A stretch of DNA of 64,000 bases from Liopterus haemorrhoidalis (GCA_963971575.1 OZ020625.1:16081829-16145828), one strand, 5' to 3'. Counted from the first letter of the stretch, positions 32,772-44,213 are shown. The notes: generated by a model from the sequence alone, not told the origin. Made by a program: numbers and translations.

Positions 32772-33524
32772 TAGACTTACCATAATATTTTTTTTCTCAA
32801 ACCGGGACAATTTTGAGATTTTGCTAAAAACAGAAAGTAACGCCTTCTACGCTAGTACTTATGATTAAAAAGGATAAATAACGGAATGGTTAACAAAAAT
32901 CAAAATTTACGTAGTAATAATTTTTAATTACTCTTAATTTAACATAACTTATTATTAAAAAGTTATTAATATTTATCACTAGCGTGAAATGTCTTTAAAA
33001 ATAAGGTTGTCACGAGAAGGGACTTTGCTTGGGTTATTTCATGTTTCACGTTTAGTATGTGAAAATTTAAAATTCCAACAGTGAAACCATGGAAACGAAT
33101 GACATATGTCAAAAATTTTAACACATTTTTCCATATTTTGAAGATTTTTATTAAGAATGCCATAAAATTCAAATGCAATGAAAAGGACATTTTATAATGA
33201 CAATCAATTTAAGCTGGAATTCGCAATGTGAGTATGATTTACAAAGCTTAAACAAAATGACTAAAAGTCCGAATTAATAGATAAAAATTACTAAATTTCA
33301 AAATCTAGATCCGCCCAAACGTTTGGAATCGCCTATGATTGTCTAATCGTCATTTTCCGAGGCTGAGCTTTTTTTAGTGCGTAGTGCGTATTTTGCACTT
33401 TTTAATTTTTACAAATATGCATTTTTTTAAATATCCGGGACAAAATGACAAACTGGTCGGGACGCCGGGACAATACCTTCATACCGAGACAATCCCGGTC
33501 AAACCGGGACGTATGAAAAGCCTA
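32772..33524. mobile_element. hAT-type element nested in the ATCCGC element
   Basis: Ends TAGACTTACCATA and TATGAAAAGCCTA. Flanks GCCATAAC (32764-32771) and GCCATAAA (33525-33532) match at 7 of 8. CCGGGACAA words occur in both subterminal regions. No transposase. Confidence 0.7.
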
Positions 33525-34230
33525 GCCATAAACACAATACAAATGCTAGCGATACATTTTTGGGGTTCTTATGTTCACGCGGATATTATATATAATCCGC
33601 ATCTGATCCGCATCCGATTTAAATGATAATTTATCCGCATCCGCAGAAAAATATCGGATATCCGCGGCTAGCCCCGGGCGCCAAAAGATCTAGCGCCGGC
33701 TCTGCTTACTAATAATAAATGAAACTAATAATTTATGAATCCACAACCCATGTCTCTGTATTCTGAAGACGGTGGGACCTTACGTCGCCCAACAAAAACG
33801 CGGTGTCTTTTGGAAAATATACAATCAAAAATATTTCAATACTTATCGCAAATTGGCGACTAGGTGGCGAGTCTGCTGTTATAAAGTTACTTCTCTAAAA
33901 CTAGTAGGCGTCATGAAAACTAACTTCAAAGGCACCGCCGATAAAATGCCAAGAACAAAATTTAATTTTTTGAACAAGTATTATTATAAAATTTAAAGGT
34001 GCCAATGTTTCAAAATCGTTCCAAAACCTTAAATATTTGAAGACTTCACTAATTTTTATAATCTGTAACTAGACATCTAAAGATATTAGCGCGCTACACA
34101 ATAATAACAAAATATGGGGGCCTCAAAATGCCGAGGTCGTCGTTTACACGGAAAAATAAGGAGCTTAATTTTTTAGTGCAATTTTACTACTTCTATAAAA
34201 AAACCTTGCAAATGAATCGACGGACTAGAG

Positions 34231-35280
34231 CAGCGTTTCTCAACCGGGGGGCCGCGGCCCCCTGGGCGGTCGTGCAGGCTTCGTCGGGCGGCCGCGAAGT
34301 CATACAAGATCAAAACATGAAAATATAATAAAAATGCACTCAATCTTGCAAGATATAAATTTTATTTATATTTATAAATACGAGTATCTTATATTTATAT
34401 TTATAAAAATATACCTTTAATAACATAAATAAAATAAATATTCTATTTATTTTTATACATAATATACTTACTTTGACAACTAATTTAAACTACAGACTAT
34501 TTCAAACGTTTAAGTTGTCACTAGCTAACTTTATAATGAGTAAATGGGCTTTTACTAAACAAAATGATCAAAAGCTACATTCAATTGATAAAAATTGCTA
34601 GATTTGAAAATCTAGTTCCGCTTTAACCAAAGAAACAGACTATAAGTAGACTATATCAAGGTCAAATAAATTGTATGCGTCGGTTGATGGGTTTCTTTGA
34701 CAATGGTTCGCGTTGGAGGTACTTCAGGTATTTTCAAGTTGTTCTTTGAAGTAGGTACGACTTGAAAGTGCAATATTTTTTATTACATAGTTTTTAATTG
34801 CTCTTTGAGCTACAGATAACTCATCAGTAAGGATGCGAATGTGTTTAAATTAAAATAGAAGGCACATTGAATACTTGTAAATAAAAATACATTACTTTCA
34901 AGTCGTTATAGGGAATATAATCGTCATTTAAAAATATCACAGTTTTTTGTCAACCGTAAAAGATATTAAATAAACGTTTAAGTAAAAGTTGTTGAAAAGC
35001 TCTATCCAAAGATATCCAATATGACATTTCCCATTTAAAAATTCGAAATTGTCCTTGATATCCTGTACTTCCGGTATTTTCTGGAAAATTTCAATACTAC
35101 CATTCAATTTTGTGGATAAATTTTAGTTCAAAATTTTTCCCAAATAGCTCACAAGTCGCCTCTTCAAAAAAAAAAAAAACTGTGTTCCCGTTATCTTGAT
35201 ACATCATAATATAGGGGGGCCGCAGACAATATTTACATAATTTCGGGGGGTCCCAGGCCAGAAAAGGTTGAGAAACACTG
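34231..35280. mobile_element. hAT element (TTTCTCAACC family) with perfect TSD
   Basis: Ends CAGCGTTTCTCAACC and GGTTGAGAAACACTG, flanked by GACTAGAG on both sides (34223-34230, 35281-35288). The subterminal parts read GGGGGCCGCGGCC and GGGGGGCCGCAG. It is 1050 bp without an intact transposase. Fragments of the same end occur at 14832 and 48823. Confidence 0.9.
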
Positions 35281-35536
35281 GACTAGAGTATCTCAGCCTT
35301 ACATACTCTAATAAAAGCAGATAAATTAGAAGAAATTTCCCCGAATGTGGAAGTTGCTACAAGGATATTCCTTTGCTTAATGGTCACCAATTTTAGTGGA
35401 CAGCGCTCATTTTTACGGCTAAAAAGTATAAAAAAAAATTACGAACGACTATGTTACAAGAACGACTTACTAATTTGTCAATCATGTGCATAAAAAGTGA
35501 TATCCTTCAAAATTAGACTTTGAGGATATAATAGAA

Positions 35537-36105
35537 CAGGGGTTCTTAAACTTATGTAGTCTGAGGACCCTCTCTTGAACAACTTTTTTTTTAGGACCCC
35601 ATCCCAACCCTAGGTAATTTTACGTCGTTCTTGATACTTCATTTCTGGCACAATAATCTCAGGCACTACGATATAATAAATATTGGTAAAAATATATCGC
35701 TGTTTATATTAATAAATGGTCTTGTGCATTTACAGAGATGAACATTTTTATTAGCATATAGAATAAAAAAAACATAAAATGAATAAAAATAGTAATAAAA
35801 GAATTAAAAAGTTACAAATTATAATACGTTAAACTCATACAAACATTTCTTGGTCAAATAAATCCAATTATAATATGTTTTCTGTAAATAATTTTTGTTA
35901 AATAAAAATAATTAAATTTTTACTAATTACTGTTTAGTTATGTCCATAACTAGTTAGGTAACAACAAACATAAAGTCTTGACCATGTAGGATTTTTCGTA
36001 AATAAGTTATTTAAATAAAAACGAAAAGATAGGGTATATAAAGTTAATGTCAAAATTGTTTCGCGGACCCCCAAGGGTCCGAGCACCCCAGTTTGAGAAT
36101 CGCTG
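35537..36105. mobile_element. hAT MITE (GGTTCTTAAAC family) with TSD
   Basis: Ends CAGGGGTTCTTAAACT and AGTTTGAGAATCGCTG. Flanks TAATAGAA (35529-35536) and AAATAGAA (36106-36113) match at 7 of 8. GAGGACCC and GCGGACCC words lie near the two ends. Confidence 0.85.
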
Positions 36106-36113
36106 AAATAGAA

Positions 36114-37103
36114 GATTTTGCACAACAGAAATCCCGGAAGAAACCATCATCATTAACGTAAGTCCAATTCTCAAAATAGTAATCACTTCACTTATATTTG
36201 ATTTGTATAAAGCTAACCATAATAACCAATAGTCACTAAATAAAAGTACATACTGATGTTTTTATCCACATTTTTTTTTTTGACTTTATAAAAGGGCCCC
36301 AAACTCTGTGTGCCCCAGGTGCCCCTGCATGGCCTAAGATGGCCCTGCTCACTTCAATCCTTAAAATGAGAGCTCATGATAATTTACTGGAATTTTAATT
36401 TTTATAAGTTGTCAGGAACTGTCTGTTTAAAGTTTGAAGTGGGCTTTTGTTAAACAAAATTACCAAAAGCTTTACTATTTGGTTAAAAATTTCTAAAATT
36501 GAAAATCTAGTTCCAGTAAAACCAAAGAAACAGGCGCATTATATAATAAACAAATACGTTAATTATTACAAATATTACAACTTATAATTTGAAATGAATA
36601 AAATAATACTTACTTTTAAAAAAAAATTAGTAAAACTAAAAATTAGAACACAAAAATCAAAACAAACTAAATATTTAAAAGTCACCACACTATAATGCTG
36701 TTAGAGATGTATAACAGATAAACTGAGAACTGAGAATGAATTAATTTCCCCAAGAATTTCAGATTTCTGAAAATGGAAGGGGTAAATTTTAATTGGCTGA
36801 AAACTCCGTAGTAGGGATCAGACGTTTTATAAATAAACACTAAAATAATAATAAATATGCGTTATAAAACATTAAATTGATCAATATTATGTTTAATATA
36901 TCTTAGTTTTGTTAATTTGTTGTAAATTTATAATGTTTTCCATGTTTTTTAATGTTTAAAAGTATCTTTTTGTATTGTAGATGTGTTGACTTCCTGCGTA
37001 ACACCAATGCATTGTTGGTTGCATACTTAAAGGCGCTTAATTTAAATCCACTTTTTACAAACCAAGTATGTTTAACAGTGTTTCATGTTTAATTTCACTC
37101 AAT
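36114..37103. other. Spacer before Copia; transposon-end debris near 36290-36350
   Basis: CCCCAGGTGCCCCTGCATGG and GGCCCTGC resemble a hAT end, but no partner is found. The rest is AT-rich without a supported feature. Confidence 0.35.
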
Positions 37104-37108
37104 GGTAT

Positions 37109-37308
37109 TGTAGAAAATGTATTTTAGATATCTGCGATGTCCGGCTGCTTGACGTCGTTACCTAGTAACGACATGTTTTGTTTGAATGTTTGACAGTTAA
37201 TTAAATTGTATAATATCGCCATATATTCTAGTAATTGTATTTTCATAATTTTGTGTTTTCACTTAAATAAAACTAGTGTGATCGACATAATTAGTTTTAT
37301 TTACATCA
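37109..37308 (+). repeat. Copia 5' LTR
   Basis: TGTAGAAAATG...TTTACATCA. It contains the perfect dyad GTCGTTAC-CTA-GTAACGAC at 37154-37172. It differs from the 3' LTR by an extra AT (TATAATATCGCC) and one A/G change. AATAAA at about 37266 may serve polyadenylation in the 3' copy. Confidence 0.97.
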
Positions 37309-37322
37309 GGTTATGGGCCCAG
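37309..37322 (+). other. Primer-binding site, complementary to initiator tRNA-Met anticodon arm
   Basis: GGTTATGGGCCCAG immediately follows the LTR. It is the complement of the anticodon stem-loop region CTGGGCCCATAACC of insect initiator tRNA-Met. Drosophila copia likewise primes from an internal fragment of this tRNA, not its 3' end. Confidence 0.8.
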
Positions 37323-37409
37323 AACGCGAACTGTAGCCGATTGTGTAATAGTGATCACAAAAATTTGAAAAATTTAGTGAAGTGAATTTTTTGTGCAAAT
37401 GAAATAAAA

Positions 37410-39689
37410 ATGTCTGCTCCAGTAATCACACGCATCGAATGCCTAAACCACGAGAATTATGACACGTGGAGGATTCAAATGCAGGCGATATTTATTAAAA
37501 ATGATGCTTGGGGTTACGTCGATGGAACTATCGTGAGACCAACCGTCGTCCCGGACGACGCTAAGTCAGTGGAATCGGTAGCATGCTGGGAGCGGAACGA
37601 TTCGAAGGCCCGAGCAGATATTATACTTGCGATAAAGCCGTCAGAATTGAAACGGATAAAGGGCTGCACAACTTCACAGGAAGTATGGACGAAGCTAGAG
37701 TCGATATACATGTCCAAGGGACCTGCGCGCAAAGCAACACTCCTGAAACAGCTGATGCTGACGAGAATGTCCGATGGAGAAGACGTACGAGCACACTTGA
37801 ATCGTTTCTTCGACGCCGTTGACAAACTCCAGGAAATGAGTGTGAAAATCGACTCCGATCTACTGGCGATCATGATGTTGTATTCGCTTCCTCCGGCGTT
37901 TGAAAACTTTCGATGCGCGATAGAGTCGCGAGACACGTTGCCTTCACCGGAAGCGCTACGCATAAAAATTGTGGAAGAACATGACGCGAGAGTGAACGAA
38001 ACTCGTGAAAAAGTGAATGACGCGATGTTCACGAAACGGGACAACCGTGTCGGAAAGTTTCGGACAGAACAGGGTTTTAACAGACCAAAAGCGACCGAAT
38101 TTAAGTATAGATGTCATCGATGCCGGAAAATAGGTCACAAAGCAGCTGACTGTAAAAGTGGGACTAGAAATACCGACGCGCAACTTGTGACAAGTGAAAC
38201 TAGTTTGCGGGACGCCGAAACATTACAAGTAAATCCCGTACGCGTTACGCGTTCAATAAAACGATGGTGTTTAGATAGCGGCGCGACTTCACACTTGTGC
38301 AATGACAGAAATATGTTCGCGCACCTGACTGACCCACATTGTACAAATTGTTCCACGCTAAAACTTGCCAGTGATGCGACAGCTGACGTTGACGGTCGCG
38401 GAATAGTGAATTTTACGGCACAAGTCAACGGAAAATCTCGAAAGATAGAACTGAAAGACACTTTGTTCGTTCCGAAATTGCGGACAAATTTGTTATCTGT
38501 GAGCAAAATAACGGACAATGGCTACGATATCACGTTCAGGCGCGAATGTGCGATTGTTAGTGACAAGTACGGTGACACAATACTTGTAGCAGACAGGCTC
38601 GGGGACCTTTACTATGTTCGCGAACCCAAGTGCGGCGCTAACGTCGCGAAAAGAGTTCAACCGCCTGGAAATCCGTCGTCTGATTTTGAACTGTGGCATC
38701 GGCGTTTAGGCCACTTAAATGCATCTGATTTAAACATCGCGATTAAGAAATCGACGATCAACGGTCTCCAATCCAAAACATACGAAGGAAATCTCACTTG
38801 TAAAATATGTTTTAGGGGAAAAATGACTAGAACACCATTCCCGAAGGTTTCCAAGCGATCAACAGAGCTACTGCAGACAATCCACACAGACGTATGCGGA
38901 CCCATGCGCACACGGTCTCATGGAGGCGCACGTTATTTTGTGACCTTCACGGACGACCATTCACGTTGGACTGTGGTAAGATTCGTCAAGTCAAAGGATC
39001 AGACACTGGGAATCTTCAAGGAGGTGCTAGCAGAGCTGGAAAACCAAACTGGCAGGAAAGTAAAATTTCTGCAATCCGACAACGGGACCGAATTCATGAA
39101 CCAGAACTTCAACGATTTTCTACGATCGCGAGGTATCGCTCGAAGACTCAGCGCCCCGTACACTCCTCAGCAGAACGGACTGGCGGAGAGGAAAAACAGA
39201 ACGCTGATGGACACGGCGCGATGCTTGCTCATTCAGGCTGGCCTGCCGCCAGCGTTTTGGGCCGAAGCTGTATCCACGGCGAACTATTTACGGAATCGAT
39301 GTCCATGCAGAAGCATGCAAGGTAAAACTCCGTTTGAAAAAATTTGGAATAAAAAACCGAATGTCAGTCACATTCGCGAGTTCGGTTGTAAGGTTTTTTG
39401 CCTAAATGTGGAGCCAAGCCGAGGAAAATTGCAAGATCGAAGCAAGGAAGGGATCCTGGTCGGCTTCTCCGAAGAAACAAAAGGGTATCGGATCTGGTTC
39501 CCTGACGAACGACGCATAAAAGTAGGCCGTGACGTAAAGTTCATAGAAGGAACTTGCGAATCTAGCGTCGACAATTCAGAGAAGTTTGAAGATCCGTTGT
39601 CCAGCGAGGAGCGTCCACAGAAGAATTCGGAACAAAGCTCTATAGAAGTAGAGTTGCATCCCCTTGGAACCCCAGAACCACCAGTATGA
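37410..39689 (+). CDS. Copia gag-protease-integrase open frame
   Basis: 759 codons from ATG (AAAAATGTC). A gag N-terminus (LNHENYDTWRIQM) is followed by a CCHC zinc knuckle CHRCRKIGHKAADC (about residues 235-248). Next come an aspartic protease DSG in WCLDSGATSH (about 286-295), a GAG-pre-integrase HHCC region from about 428 (LWHRRLGH...CKIC), and the integrase DDE core (HTDVCGP about 492, SDNGTEF about 554, PYTPQQNGLAERKNRT with the Glu about 592). It ends in a proline-rich linker at TGA, where a frame change separates it from reverse transcriptase. Confidence 0.95.
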   Translation: MSAPVITRIECLNHENYDTWRIQMQAIFIKNDAWGYVDGTIVRPTVVPDDAKSVESVACWERNDSKARADIILAIKPSELKRIKGCTTSQEVWTKLESIYMSKGPARKATLLKQLMLTRMSDGEDVRAHLNRFFDAVDKLQEMSVKIDSDLLAIMMLYSLPPAFENFRCAIESRDTLPSPEALRIKIVEEHDARVNETREKVNDAMFTKRDNRVGKFRTEQGFNRPKATEFKYRCHRCRKIGHKAADCKSGTRNTDAQLVTSETSLRDAETLQVNPVRVTRSIKRWCLDSGATSHLCNDRNMFAHLTDPHCTNCSTLKLASDATADVDGRGIVNFTAQVNGKSRKIELKDTLFVPKLRTNLLSVSKITDNGYDITFRRECAIVSDKYGDTILVADRLGDLYYVREPKCGANVAKRVQPPGNPSSDFELWHRRLGHLNASDLNIAIKKSTINGLQSKTYEGNLTCKICFRGKMTRTPFPKVSKRSTELLQTIHTDVCGPMRTRSHGGARYFVTFTDDHSRWTVVRFVKSKDQTLGIFKEVLAELENQTGRKVKFLQSDNGTEFMNQNFNDFLRSRGIARRLSAPYTPQQNGLAERKNRTLMDTARCLLIQAGLPPAFWAEAVSTANYLRNRCPCRSMQGKTPFEKIWNKKPNVSHIREFGCKVFCLNVEPSRGKLQDRSKEGILVGFSEETKGYRIWFPDERRIKVGRDVKFIEGTCESSVDNSEKFEDPLSSEERPQKNSEQSSIEVELHPLGTPEPPV

Positions 39690-40615
39690 CGGAGGAACAT
39701 CAGCCGGTTGCTACTCCACCGGTTGCAACTCCGCTCAGAAGTCGTGGTCGTCCAAGGAAGAATATAACTGGAAGAAGGGGGAGACCGCGTAAGTATGCAC
39801 AAACTCATCAGAGAGAATCATTAGAATATGCCACTATAGCAGAAATACCACTGAATCTTGCCATAAAGAGTAAGGAATCAGAGGAGTGGCTGGATGCAAT
39901 GTGCGAAGAATACAAGTCCATAATCCGCAATGAAACCTGGGAGATTGTGGATCGACCTGGCAACCAGAAAATAATCGGGGGTCGATTCGTGCTTCGCAAT
40001 AAATATTTTCCCGGCGGAGCTATTGCCAAAAGAAAGGCGAGAGTCGTAGCACAAGGTTTTGCTCAAATGCCAGGCGTCCATTACAATCAGACGTTCGCTC
40101 CTGTCGCTCGTCTGAGCTCAATTCGGACACTCGTAGCGTTGGCCGCCCGAGAGCACATGCACATACGACATTTAGATATTTCAACCGCATATCTGAACGG
40201 ACGACTCGACGAAACAGTATTTATGGAAATCCCGAAGTTTTCAATAGAGGTACTCCAGAAGATCGTCGCATCCGAGGCAAATAATGAAATATGGAAAAGG
40301 GCACGCGTGATGCTGCACTCCATAGAAAAAGGAAACAAGGTATGTTTATTAAAGAAATCATTGTACGGACTCCGACAGTCGGGACGATGCTGGCACGCTA
40401 GGCTTGAAACGGTTCTTAAAAGAATCGGCGCATCCCCCACCAGCGGAGATCCATGTCTTTATTCACTTAAGCTAGACGGAAACATGGCGCTGATAGCCGT
40501 TTATGTAGATGACATAGTTGTCGCCTCCAGAAATTCTAAGCTTATCAGCAACGTCTACAAAAGTTATCCGCAGAATTCGAGACTAAGGACCTGGGTGAAA
40601 TTCATTACTGTCTAG
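39686..40615 (+). pseudogene. Copia reverse transcriptase frame, frameshifted
   Basis: Overlaps the preceding stop by ATGA and continues the polyprotein in another frame. An AT-hook-like GRPRKNITGRRGRPRKY linker comes first. Then the RT_Ras2-type reverse transcriptase: EEWLDAMCEEYKSI, YNQTFAPVARLSSIRTL, DISTAYLNG, SLYGLRQSGRCW and the catalytic YVDD (about residues 271-274). It ends prematurely near 40560-40615, where the frame shifts within ACAAAAGTT. Confidence 0.9.
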
Positions 40616-41450
40616 GTATTGAATTTACTCGAGATAAGTCAGGGATTCGTCTCAGTCAACGTTCCTACATCAGCGATATTCTCGCTAGGTTCGGCATGCA
40701 AGACTGCAATCCCGTCTCGACACCCTTGGATCCAGGAATAAAGTTTATCAAGTCCACAAAAGAAAACGAGAACCATAACCTACCATACAGGGAACTTATA
40801 GGTTCTCTGATGTATTTAGCTGTAGCCACTCGTCCAGATATTTCGCAACCGTGAGCTTGTTAAGCCAGTACAACGACTGTCATTCGACAGATCACTGGAA
40901 TGGCGCGAAGCGTGTGCTTCGTTATCTAAAGAGAACAGCCAACTTAGGCATAACTTACAAGTTTGGAAGCGGCCCTCTATCCGGGTATACCGATGCGGAC
41001 TGGGGAGGAAATTTGGACGACCGTCGCTCATATACTGGTTACGTTTTTTGTATAAACGGAAGCCCCATTTCGTGGGAATCTCGCAAGCAGCGAACGGTAG
41101 CTCTATCATCTACGGAGAGCGAATACATGGCCCTGGCGGAAGCTGCAAAAGAGGCTATTTACTTGCGAGGAATTATGAAGGACTTGTATTTTGCCGACAT
41201 GTCCGAATTATTCATTCATATGGACAATGTCGGAGCTCTGAAGCTTGCCGAGAATCCAGCTCACCACTCACGTACAAAGCACATTGATCTGAGACATCAT
41301 TTTGTGCGAGAAGCTGTAGAAGACGGGACGTTAATGATTCGTCACATTCTTTCGTCAGAAATGCCAGCCGATGTATTAACTAAATGTCTACCACGAGGAA
41401 AACATATCGGCTGCTTAAAGCTTCTTGGGTTGACTGACAAGAGCAGCTAA
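40560..41450 (+). pseudogene. Copia RT C-terminus and RNase H, split by a frameshift
   Basis: After the shift near 40560, the reading continues as KDLGEIHYCLGIEF and ELIGSLMYLAVATRPDIS, until TGA just after 40850. Another 1-nt change is needed to enter the final frame (40851-41450). That frame carries RNase H motifs: YTDADWGG (catalytic Asp), TVALSSTESEYMAL, IHMDNVGAL and RTKHIDLRHHF. It stops at TAA. Confidence 0.9.
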
Positions 41451-41470
41451 ACTGTTAACAGCCAAGTCAT

Positions 41471-41480
41471 CGAGGGGGAG
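41471..41480 (+). other. Copia polypurine tract
   Basis: GAGGGGGAG directly before the 3' LTR; the expected plus-strand primer. Confidence 0.9.
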
Positions 41481-41678
41481 TGTAGAAAATGTATTTTAGA
41501 TATCTGCGATGTCCGGCTGCTTGACGTCGTTACCTAGTAACGACATGTTTTGTTTGAATGTTTGACAGTTAATTAAATTGTATAATCGCCATATATTCTA
41601 GTAATTGTATTTTCATAATTTTGTGTTTTCACTTAAATAAAACTAGTGTGATCGACATAATTGGTTTTATTTACATCA
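41481..41678 (+). repeat. Copia 3' LTR
   Basis: 198 bp; compare 5' LTR. Followed by the duplicated target GGTAT. Confidence 0.97.
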
Positions 41679-42729
41679 GGTATCTGACAATGGCTCAATG
41701 GTATCTGTATCCCTGAGTCCTGTGCATTCGTATAAAAATATTTGTAATATATTTAACGATATCTAGAGGCTTAAAAATGTAAATTTTTATTAATTATTTT
41801 CTTTATGTTTATGTTAAGTTTTTGTAATTAGATTTAGAAAAAATAATAGCAAGTGGTAAAATAAATTTATTATTATTATTTATTTTTTTGATGTTTTTAT
41901 AAATACATTTTTTTAAATGTGTTGATTTTGCGTTAATAAAACATGATATTAAAAAGAGTTTTTTTAATGTTTTTTAATAATATGTACATAATTTGGGCAA
42001 TAATAAGTTTATATCTGATATCATTTTCGGCCCTTAAACATTTTCGGACAAACTTTGGCCCGAGGGCCAAAAAGACATTCACATTATGATAATAATTATT
42101 CCCATTATAGTATTTTTTATTTAAAGTAAAAATATTTATTAAATGTACATTTTTTAATATTTTAATGCACAAAAAAAATCGTTTTAAAGCACACTATAAA
42201 TAAAATATTGGTCAATTTTAAATTTAAATTTTAAATAGATATATTTATTTAATCCTAAATATTTTTTGTTTTAATGCACAAAGTATTAATTTTAATGCAC
42301 ATATCTATTTAAATAATTCCCAGTTAAATCATACCCATAATCATCTACCAGCAAAAATAATTATTAATCCACCAAATATCTCTCATATTTACGGTACATA
42401 CTATTAAGAAAAATGTAGTTTTTTTTTTACAAAACGCAAAAAATTATTTTTGTTTTATGGTCTCATAAGGATATTTTTATCTGTGAAACAGTAGATGACA
42501 TTGAACGTACTACGCAGGTGGTCTCCATACAATGTTGTGCATTCTATTGCATTTTATGGCAGGACTGCAGACCGACACACGTCCTTACAATGTTGTGTGA
42601 TTGATAATTTTTTGTTGAAATATGGAATTACGGACAAGACCACCCATATTATTTATCAAAATTGTATTACGGAATATTCAGAATTCTGGTTAATTCTAGC
42701 GTGACTAATTTCATTAGTTAAAAGTATTA

Positions 42730-44213
42730 TGCCCGCTCCACACATTGGCCGAGTCGACGCGAAACAGCACGAATCCGAGCGTGTGGAGGCTTCGTTCGCC
42801 TTAGTGCGTGGTGTTTCGCTATGATGCGCCATCGCTCCCTATAATGTCGGTATTTATCAAAGTATACGAATGCCGAACGCGAGCGGCTATCCCGAACGAC
42901 GAATGCTTCGTCCACACGCTCGTCATTGTTAATACAGTATGACGTAGAACTCTTGACAGAAACACGTTTCGCGCTGTAATTGAACAGATATTTTCAGGGT
43001 TTTGTAGGTATGACCAAAAAACTCTTATACCGTCATTTTGTCGTCTGTCTGTCTTATACAACTCTTTGACCCGCACATAGGAAAAATAACATCTAAAAAA
43101 CATATCCCCCTAAAAATATAAACAAATATCAGCTCATCGAAAAAAATATATTTTTTTAAAATTCTGAGTAGGTTATCAAATGAAAGCCCTAAGTACGTGG
43201 ATTAACGATCAAAATTTTATTTTTGCAAAATAAATTTTTTTGACGCGATTTTTGCCATAATGCAAAAAAAATTGTCCCACACCCTGTAGCCCAGATGGTT
43301 TAAACAAAAAAATCTGAAAAAATTCTAAGTAATGTACATTTGTGTGAACCGGAATAGTACTACAGGAATTTTTGATTTTCAGGTTATGTTTTCGGAAAAT
43401 AACGCTTTTTTTGTATTTTTTGCTTGACTACGTAAAATATTTAATAACTTATCTAATACAGTGAACCAGCATGCTTTGATAGTGCAATGGCTAGCTTTCT
43501 CGCGTTCAAATTTGCAAACTAAGGTTCTATTTGGGCAGATGTTGCATTTAATTTTTAAATGCGTAAATTTAATAACCAGTGGAAATTGTTGAAATTGAAT
43601 ACATGAAATCAGAGGAGCAGGGTTATGACTTAAAACAACCAATGGAAGCCATAGGCGCAATTTTCAAAATCTTAAAGAACCTTGCTATATATATAAAAAA
43701 AATACTGCACATATTTAGAAACCTAAATAATGGTATTAGGCATTCGAATTAAAATTTAAAAAAATATATTGTAACATAAAATTTGTTTTGTCATCCCAAA
43801 TAATCATCAATCACAAATATCTCCGAAATCCTGAAATGTGTGAAAATTCACACTTCACATAAATTTTTTTACTCCTGTTATTAATTTGAATAAGTACAAT
43901 GCGTGAGTGCGCGAACGATACGGTCATGAAATTTTTGGATTGTTATATGGGATCCAAAAAATAGAGACCATAAAGATAGGAAGAAAGTGAATGATGCATG
44001 GGTCCGCATCAGTTCAGTATATTAATAATTATAATATGTAAGAGCGCACAAAGCTGTTGCAACTCCAAGTTCTACGTCTCCCATCGTGCTATACGTCTGA
44101 ACAATGAATGAACGTATCGCGAGTCTTGGCAAGCGTGTGGACGGTGCACTCGTATCGCCATCGTTTGCCAAGCGCTTTGTCCGAGCCGCTCGGACGAGCG
44201 TGTGGAGCTAGCA
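42730..44213. mobile_element. PIF/Harbinger-like element, TTA target duplication
   Basis: Ends TGCCCGCTCCACAC and the complement of TGCTAGCTCCACAC. It is flanked by TTA (42727-42729, 44214-44216). The left arm (about 26930) has the unfilled site AAACGTTTAATACTTTT-like with one TTA. CG-rich subterminal parts have GAGCGTGTGGA repeats. The interior is the composite repeat (42996-43890). No transposase found; the 3-bp TTA suggests PIF/Harbinger. Confidence 0.7.
42996..43890 (-). repeat. Interspersed composite repeat, copy 3, nested
   Basis: Begins CAGGGTTTTGTAGGTATGACC and proceeds, inverted, through the same ordered blocks as 56560-57590, to CACACTTCACATAAAT. Nested in the Harbinger-like element. 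Confidence 0.75.

Larger units (their letters stand above)
31708..33670. mobile_element. hAT-like element with ATCCGC subterminal arrays
   Basis: The left end TAGAGCTCTGCGCGGATA and the right end (complement of TAGCCGCGGATATCC) are similar. Both have multiple ATCCGCATCCGC repeats just inside (31735-31830 and 33590-33650). Two other elements are nested within. No target duplication was found; the right side abuts another element end (GGCGCCAAAAGATCTAGCGC). Confidence 0.6.
37109..41678 (+). mobile_element. Copia LTR retrotransposon, full length, pol frameshifted
   Basis: 4570 bp with LTRs of 200 and 198 bp, TG...CA ends, a 5-bp duplication GGTAT (37104-37108, 41679-41683), a primer-binding site and a polypurine tract. 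Domain order gag - protease - integrase - reverse transcriptase - RNase H is the Copia order. The body is clearly less AT-rich than its surroundings. One base difference and one 2-bp gap between LTRs imply recent insertion. Frameshifts in pol mean it is not autonomous as it stands. Confidence 0.97.

Noticed and set aside
37514..38044. 176-codon frame opposite Copia gag
   Set aside because: Antisense shadow of a GC-richer coding region.
39680..39692. Programmed frameshift or ATGA reinitiation between Copia integrase and reverse transcriptase
   Set aside because: Copia elements usually use one frame, and two further frameshifts lie downstream, so decay or sequencing error is more likely.
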